Positions 59,431-64,000 of a DNA stretch of 64,000 nt are shown here, piece by piece. Each line of letters opens with the position of its first letter. Position 1 is the stretch's first letter. The notes under the pieces are model-generated. The model was not told where the DNA came from, searched no databases, and was given only the letters and a program-made list of their open reading frames with translations. Both the position numbers and the translations under genes were made by a program. Location of the stretch: assembly GCA_023450935.1 (NCBI GenBank), contig JAEXGH010000008.1, positions 45,437 to 109,436 of the forward strand, written 5' to 3'. Source of the stretch: Verrucomicrobiota bacterium. Its GTDB lineage: Bacteria > Verrucomicrobiota > Verrucomicrobiia > Opitutales > Intestinicryptomonadaceae.

Positions 59431-59632
59431 ATTACCGTCGCATTGTTGGCATATAAAACAAAACAGTCAATATTTAAATTTTGTGTTCGGCGTGATGGAG
59501 ACAAGGGGGGATAAAAAACTTGACAATATTCGGCGGAGTCGTTTCACTTTTAGGTGGTTAGTTATCCGACGTTTTGTAGCGTAGGGCTGGCTTTCTGCGA
59601 ATATTTTTAACAAAAACCCAAAGGATAAAAAT
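59431..59632 (+). promoter_or_regulatory. divergent intergenic region iclR-mutA
   Basis: A consensus -35 TTGACA lies at 59520-59525; the best -10 candidate 16-17 bp further (TTCACT) is weak. A ribosome-binding site AAAGGA precedes mutA. No clear IclR palindrome was found. Confidence 0.35.
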
Positions 59633-61696
59633 ATGGACGAAAACAAACTGTTTCCCGAATTCGCGCCTCCCACTTATGAGCAGTGGTATGAACAGGCTGT
59701 AAAGTTGCTCAAGGGTGCTCCGTTCGACAAAAAGATGACCACGAAAACGCCCGAGGGAATCGTGCTTAAGCCGATTTACAACCGCGGCGATGTCGATTTC
59801 GAGCCATCGCTTCCCGGTTTCGGCGATTTCGTTCGCGGCACAAATGCGGAGGGCAACAAGGGATCGCCGTGGAAAATTTCGCAGGAATTGGCGGCTATAA
59901 CGCCCGCAGAGTTTAATAAAAAAATCCTTTCGGCCCTGAATAGGGGACAGACATCGGTGGAAATAGTTTTGGACGAACCCTCCGCCAACGCGCTTGACGC
60001 CGACAAGGCTTCGCCCGAAAAAATCGGGTGCGGAGGCCTTTCAATCAGCTGCGCCGCCGACTTCGCCGAGGCCCTCAAGGGCGTCGCGTGCGATTGTGTA
60101 GACATAAATATCCATACGCAGTCGGCTGCCGCCGACATTTACGCGTGTCTGCTTGCCGCAACAAAAGGCATGAAAATTTCGGGCGGAATCTACTTCGATC
60201 CCATCGGCGTTTTGAGCGCCAAAGGCGAGCTTTGCAGATCGCTCGGGTGCGCGTTCGACGAAATGTTCGAAATGTCCGCCTTTGCCGCTGAAAACACGCC
60301 CGAGTTTGGCACGATTGGCGTCGATACAATGGCGTATTCGTCGGCGGGCGCGAGCGCGGTGGAGGAGCTTGGCGCGGCGTTTGCGACGGCGGTTGCGTAT
60401 TTGCGCGCAATGCTTGAGCGCGGAATGGACATCGACAAAGTTGCCCCGCTTGTGCGTTTTAGGTTCGCGATAGGCTCGAATTTCTTTATGGAAATCGCCA
60501 AATTCCGCGCCGCCCGCACAATTTGGGCGCGTATAGTGGAGCAGTTCGGCGGCGGCGAACAGTCGCGCAAGATTCGCGTTAACGCCAGAACGGCGTTCTA
60601 CAACAAAACGGTTTTCGACCCATATGTGAATATGTTAAGAACCACTACCGAGGCGTTCTCGGGCGTTGTGGGCGGCGTCGATTCAATGACGGTCGGCGCG
60701 TTCGACGAAATCGTGCGCACGCCCGACGAATTTTCCGAGCGCATTTCGCGCAACCAGCAGATTGTTCTTCAGGAGGAGTGCAATTTGACCGACGTAATCG
60801 ACCCCGCGGGAGGTTCGTATTACGTCGAAGTTCTCACAAAGGAATTGGCGCAGAAAGCGTGGGAGTTTTTTGCCGAAATAGAATCGCGCGGCGGAATGGC
60901 CGATGCCGTGAAATCGGGCTTCGTTCGCGGAAAAATAGCGGCGACGGCGGCGGTGAAGAAAAAGCTTGTCGATACGCGGCGCAGCTCCGTTGTGGGCACG
61001 AACAACTACGCGAATATGTCGGAAGTCCCTCTCGAAAAAACGGAACGTTGCGGCAAGGTTGCGGCGGCGCGTGCGGCGCAGGTAAAGGCCTCGCGCAAAG
61101 ACGTTGATGTCAGCTTCCGGAAGGGCGGTGGCTTCCTCAAGCTCGTGGAGGCGGCGGCTCAGGGCGCGGGCATTTCCGCGTTGGAGGCGGCCGTCTGCAA
61201 GTGCGGCGCGCGCGAAACGGCAGAACCTCTCGAAATCCGTCGCGCGGTGGAGCATTTTGAGTCGCTCAGACGCGCAAGTATGGATTTCAAAAAGAAGACG
61301 GGTTCTTCGCCGAAAATTTTCCTCGCCACAATGGGCCCGCTTATCCAGCACAAAATAAGGGCGGACTTCATCAGGGGCTTCTTCGAAGTCGGCGGCTTCG
61401 AAGTGGTTTATCCGAACGGCTTTGCCGATGCCGATTCCGCCGCCGAAGCGTTCGTCCAAAGCGGCTGCAAATACGCAGTTGTCTGTTCGACCGACGAAAC
61501 CTACCCCGAACTTGTTCCCGCGGTATGCAAAGCGGTCAAATCCCTCAAGCCAGACGCGGTTGTCTACATGGCGGGCATTCCCGCGCCCGAGCTTGAGCCG
61601 ACGTTCAAGGAGGCGGGTATGGACGGCGCAGTAAACATAAAAAGCAACAACTACGAAACTCTGAAGTCCGTTTTGACCGACTTGGGCGTTCTCTAA
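59633..61696 (+). CDS. mutA: methylmalonyl-CoA mutase small (beta) subunit
   Basis: A 687-aa MutA. It has the TIM-barrel and degenerate B12-domain architecture of the non-catalytic subunit: FAPPTYEQWYEQAVKLLKGAPFDKKMTTKTPEGI, then VDSMTVGAFDEIVRTPDEFSERISRNQQIVLQEE and VIDPAGGSYYVE. The C-terminal flavodoxin-like domain (IFLATMGPLIQHKIRADF) lacks the DxHxxG cobalamin motif, as expected. It pairs with MutB to interconvert succinyl-CoA and methylmalonyl-CoA. 19 bp separate it from mutB. Confidence 0.94.
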   Translation: MDENKLFPEFAPPTYEQWYEQAVKLLKGAPFDKKMTTKTPEGIVLKPIYNRGDVDFEPSLPGFGDFVRGTNAEGNKGSPWKISQELAAITPAEFNKKILSALNRGQTSVEIVLDEPSANALDADKASPEKIGCGGLSISCAADFAEALKGVACDCVDINIHTQSAAADIYACLLAATKGMKISGGIYFDPIGVLSAKGELCRSLGCAFDEMFEMSAFAAENTPEFGTIGVDTMAYSSAGASAVEELGAAFATAVAYLRAMLERGMDIDKVAPLVRFRFAIGSNFFMEIAKFRAARTIWARIVEQFGGGEQSRKIRVNARTAFYNKTVFDPYVNMLRTTTEAFSGVVGGVDSMTVGAFDEIVRTPDEFSERISRNQQIVLQEECNLTDVIDPAGGSYYVEVLTKELAQKAWEFFAEIESRGGMADAVKSGFVRGKIAATAAVKKKLVDTRRSSVVGTNNYANMSEVPLEKTERCGKVAAARAAQVKASRKDVDVSFRKGGGFLKLVEAAAQGAGISALEAAVCKCGARETAEPLEIRRAVEHFESLRRASMDFKKKTGSSPKIFLATMGPLIQHKIRADFIRGFFEVGGFEVVYPNGFADADSAAEAFVQSGCKYAVVCSTDETYPELVPAVCKAVKSLKPDAVVYMAGIPAPELEPTFKEAGMDGAVNIKSNNYETLKSVLTDLGVL

Positions 61697-61715
61697 AACA
61701 GAAAGGAATTTGCAA

Positions 61716-63893
61716 ATGAAAAATCCCGATTTCACGAAAATTGCGCTCGGAAACGTCGACTCCAAAGCGTCGTTGGGCGAATGGCAAAAGGCGGTGGAGA
61801 AAAAGACGGGCAAAAGTTTTGACGAACTTGTGTCGGAGACGATGGAGCAGATTCCCGTGCGGCCGCTCTATACAAAGGCGGACTACGAGGGAATGGAACA
61901 CCTCGATTTCACTGCGGGCATTGCTCCCAATTTGCGCGGGCCCTACGCAACAATGTATGTGGTTCGTCCGTGGACGGTGCGCCAGTATGCGGGCTTTTCC
62001 ACTGCAGAGGAGTCGAACGCGTTTTACAGGCGGAATTTGGCGGCGGGGCAGAAGGGGCTGTCCATTGCGTTCGACCTCGCAACCCACCGCGGCTACGACT
62101 CCGACCACCCGCGTGTTGTCGGCGATGTCGGCAAGGCGGGCGTCGCCGTAGACTCCATCTTGGATATGGAAGTGCTCTTCGACAAAATTCCGCTTTCGCA
62201 GGTTTCGGTCTCAATGACAATGAACGGCGCGGTGTTGCCGATTATGGCGTTTTACATTGTTGCGGGTTTGGAGCAGGGTGCAAAGCTCGAGCAGCTTGCG
62301 GGCACAATCCAGAACGATATTCTCAAGGAGTTTATGGTTCGCAACACCTACATCTACCCGCCGTCGCCTTCGATGAAAATTATCGGCGACATCTTCGCGT
62401 ATACGTCGAAGAATATGCCCAAATTCAACAGTATTTCGATTTCCGGCTACCACATGCAGGAGGCGGGCGCAACCGCCGACTTGGAAATGGCATACACGCT
62501 CGCCGACGGGCTGGAATACCTCCGCGAGGGCGAAAAGGCGGGGCTTAAGGTCGACCAGTTTGCGCCGCGCCTTTCGTTCTTCTGGGCAATCGGCAAAAAC
62601 TACTTTATGGAAGTGGCAAAAATGCGCGCGGCGAGAATGCTGTGGGCGAAAATCGTCAAAGGCTTCAACCCGCAAGACCCCAAAAGCTTGGCGTTGCGCA
62701 CGCACTCGCAGACGTCGGGGTGGTCGCTTACAGAGCAGGATCCGTTCAACAACGTGGCGCGCACCTGCATAGAGGCTATGGGCGCGGCTTTGGGGCATAC
62801 GCAGAGCCTCCACACAAACGCGCTCGACGAGGCTATCGCGCTTCCCACCGACTTCTCCGCGCGAATCGCCCGCAACACCCAGCTTTACCTGCAGGACGAA
62901 ACGGGCATCTGCCGCGTAATCGACCCGTGGGCGGGTTCGTATTACGTCGAGAGCCTCACCGACGCGCTTGCGAAACGCGCGTGGGGGCACATTCAGGAGG
63001 TCGAAAAATACGGCGGCATGACCAAGGCAATAGAAGCGGGCGTTCCCAAACTCCGCATCGAAGAGGCTTCGGCGCGGCGTCAGGCGAGAATCGACGGCGG
63101 CATGGAGACGATTGTTGGCCTTACAAAATACAGGCTCGACAAGGAGCAGCCCCTCGACATTCTCGACATCGACAACTCCGCAGTTCGCGAGGCGCAAATC
63201 AAAAAGCTTGCCAAATTGCGCGAAAACCGCGATAACACAAAAGTCCGCCAGATTCTCGAGGAAATTACAAACTGCGCGGCGTCGGGCAAGGGCAACCTGC
63301 TTGAATTGAGCGTGGAAGCCGCAAAGGCGCGCGCAAGCTTGGGCGAAATATCGCTTGCGTGCGAAAGGGTTTTCGGACGCTACAAGGCTGTAATCCGCTC
63401 AATTAGCGGCGTGTATGAAAAGGAACTCGTCAAGGACAAATCGAATATGGAAGTGGTAAACGAAATCGCCGATTTAATCAAAAAATTCGAGGCGCGCGAG
63501 GGGCGCAAGCCGCGTATTCTTGTGGCGAAAATGGGTCAGGACGGACACGACCGCGGCGCGAAAGTCGTCGCGACGGGTTATGCCGACTTGGGCTTCGACG
63601 TCGATGTCGGGCCGCTTTTCCAGACTCCCGAGGAAACCGCAAAGATGGCCGTGGAAAACGACGTTCACATAATCGGGATGAGCTCGTTGGCGGCTGGGCA
63701 CAAAACGCTGTTGCCGCAGTTGGTGGAAGAGCTTAAAAAGCTCGGACGCGAGGACATTATGGTTGTTGTGGGCGGAGTCATTCCCGCTCAGGACTACAAA
63801 TTCCTGCTCGACCACGGCGCAAGCGCGATTTTCGGCCCCGGAACAAAGGTTGCGGATTCGGCGAAGAAGATGCTCGAACTTCTTAACGCGTAG
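61716..63893 (+). CDS. mutB: methylmalonyl-CoA mutase large (alpha) subunit
   Basis: A 725-aa catalytic subunit, starting at ATG 61716 behind AAAGGA (an in-frame TTG is at 61710). Substrate-binding motifs are YATMYVVRPWTVRQYAGFSTAEESNAFYR and SIAFDLATHRGYDSDHPRV. The C-terminal cobalamin domain has the DGHDRG motif with His611 as the expected cobalt ligand. The enzyme needs adenosylcobalamin; no mutase chaperone (MeaB) or epimerase is in the window. Confidence 0.97.
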   Translation: MKNPDFTKIALGNVDSKASLGEWQKAVEKKTGKSFDELVSETMEQIPVRPLYTKADYEGMEHLDFTAGIAPNLRGPYATMYVVRPWTVRQYAGFSTAEESNAFYRRNLAAGQKGLSIAFDLATHRGYDSDHPRVVGDVGKAGVAVDSILDMEVLFDKIPLSQVSVSMTMNGAVLPIMAFYIVAGLEQGAKLEQLAGTIQNDILKEFMVRNTYIYPPSPSMKIIGDIFAYTSKNMPKFNSISISGYHMQEAGATADLEMAYTLADGLEYLREGEKAGLKVDQFAPRLSFFWAIGKNYFMEVAKMRAARMLWAKIVKGFNPQDPKSLALRTHSQTSGWSLTEQDPFNNVARTCIEAMGAALGHTQSLHTNALDEAIALPTDFSARIARNTQLYLQDETGICRVIDPWAGSYYVESLTDALAKRAWGHIQEVEKYGGMTKAIEAGVPKLRIEEASARRQARIDGGMETIVGLTKYRLDKEQPLDILDIDNSAVREAQIKKLAKLRENRDNTKVRQILEEITNCAASGKGNLLELSVEAAKARASLGEISLACERVFGRYKAVIRSISGVYEKELVKDKSNMEVVNEIADLIKKFEAREGRKPRILVAKMGQDGHDRGAKVVATGYADLGFDVDVGPLFQTPEETAKMAVENDVHIIGMSSLAAGHKTLLPQLVEELKKLGREDIMVVVGGVIPAQDYKFLLDHGASAIFGPGTKVADSAKKMLELLNA

Positions 63894-63908
63894 AGAACGC
63901 GTTAAGAA

Positions 63909-64000
63909 CGCGTGAAACGCAGCTTTATGCTGCGTTTCACTGTTTATTGTTGCTTGGTCACGTAGGCTAACTACGCTCCCATCGCAACAAAAACGTGAAG
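63909..64000. repeat. second foldback element (truncated by window end), includes a likely mutAB terminator
   Basis: A perfect 12-bp hairpin, GTGAAACGCAGC / GCTGCGTTTCAC (63912-63940), is followed by TGTTTATT. Further on, the apex GTAG-GCTAA-CTAC (63963-63975) recurs exactly as at 58086. The sequence after the apex, up to the window end, is roughly complementary to 63938-63962, so a larger foldback continues beyond the window. Confidence 0.6.

Overview
This 64 kb window comes from a Gram-negative, outer-membrane bacterium with a moderately GC-rich chromosome. The gene content fits Verrucomicrobiota, probably an anaerobic or gut-type member near Opitutales/Puniceicoccales, but that placement is inferred from gene families and not from an rRNA marker. 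The supporting evidence is as follows. Kdo/LPS genes and OprB- and TorF-type porins show an outer membrane. DUF4838 and TIGR03790 proteins, GH30/GH39/GH42-like secreted glycosidases and a secreted CxxCH + SUMF1-fold protein are typical of the PVC group. FeoAB, a biotin-dependent carboxyltransferase subunit and methylmalonyl-CoA mutase point to anaerobic propionate metabolism.

Layout. 1-1050: a possible prophage edge (3-TM holin-like gene) next to a 215-bp inverted-repeat element and two tandem ~50-bp repeats. 1053-8731: housekeeping genes (miaB, an oadA-like gene, rpmF-plsX-fabH, an SBF-like transporter, rplM-rpsI). 8818-17330: arginine biosynthesis argC-J-B-D-F-G, then leuA. 17467-26105: a histone-H1-like protein; an LPS sugar operon (DegT aminotransferase, membrane-anchored KdsB, KdsD, methyltransferase); a MurU-AmgK fusion divergent from a PpiD-like chaperone; a small CBM20-like protein. 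26317-39667: secreted carbohydrate-active proteins (GH42-like, DUF4838, GH30, GH39), a TorF-type porin, and a minus-strand operon of LysM, Nudix, DciA-like, nitrilase and (probably) C39 peptidase genes. 40072-45092: tRNA-Thr(CGT), a VTT-domain protein, then an iron locus (OprB porin, feoA, feoB, Cys-rich protein) preceded by repeated GTTAG-N6-CTAAC operators. 45350-50277: four overlapping genes (ArnT-like GT, membrane protein, BtuF-like binding protein, TIGR03790 protein). 50473-58024: dhaK-dhaL-lsrF, a 1412-aa CxxCH/SUMF1 protein and a cupin-like lipoprotein. 58639-63893: an IclR regulator divergent from mutA-mutB.

Functional links. argC-G convert glutamate to argininosuccinate; argH is not in the window. 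The KdsD/KdsB/DegT genes feed LPS inner-core and amino-sugar synthesis. The MurU-AmgK fusion suggests recycling of MurNAc. The OadA-like CT subunit with MutAB suggests a succinate-propionate branch, but the biotin carrier, the membrane decarboxylase and the epimerase are elsewhere. DhaKL with LsrF forms an orphan operon with no other lsr genes.

The most unusual material is the set of large foldback (inverted-repeat) elements in intergenic spaces (87-301, 15516-15584, 58029-58155, 58532-58625, and 63909 to the window end), the iron-locus operator cluster, the CxxCH-SUMF1 protein, the dhaKL-lsrF operon, and two unusual in-frame fusions (TM-KdsB, MurU-AmgK).
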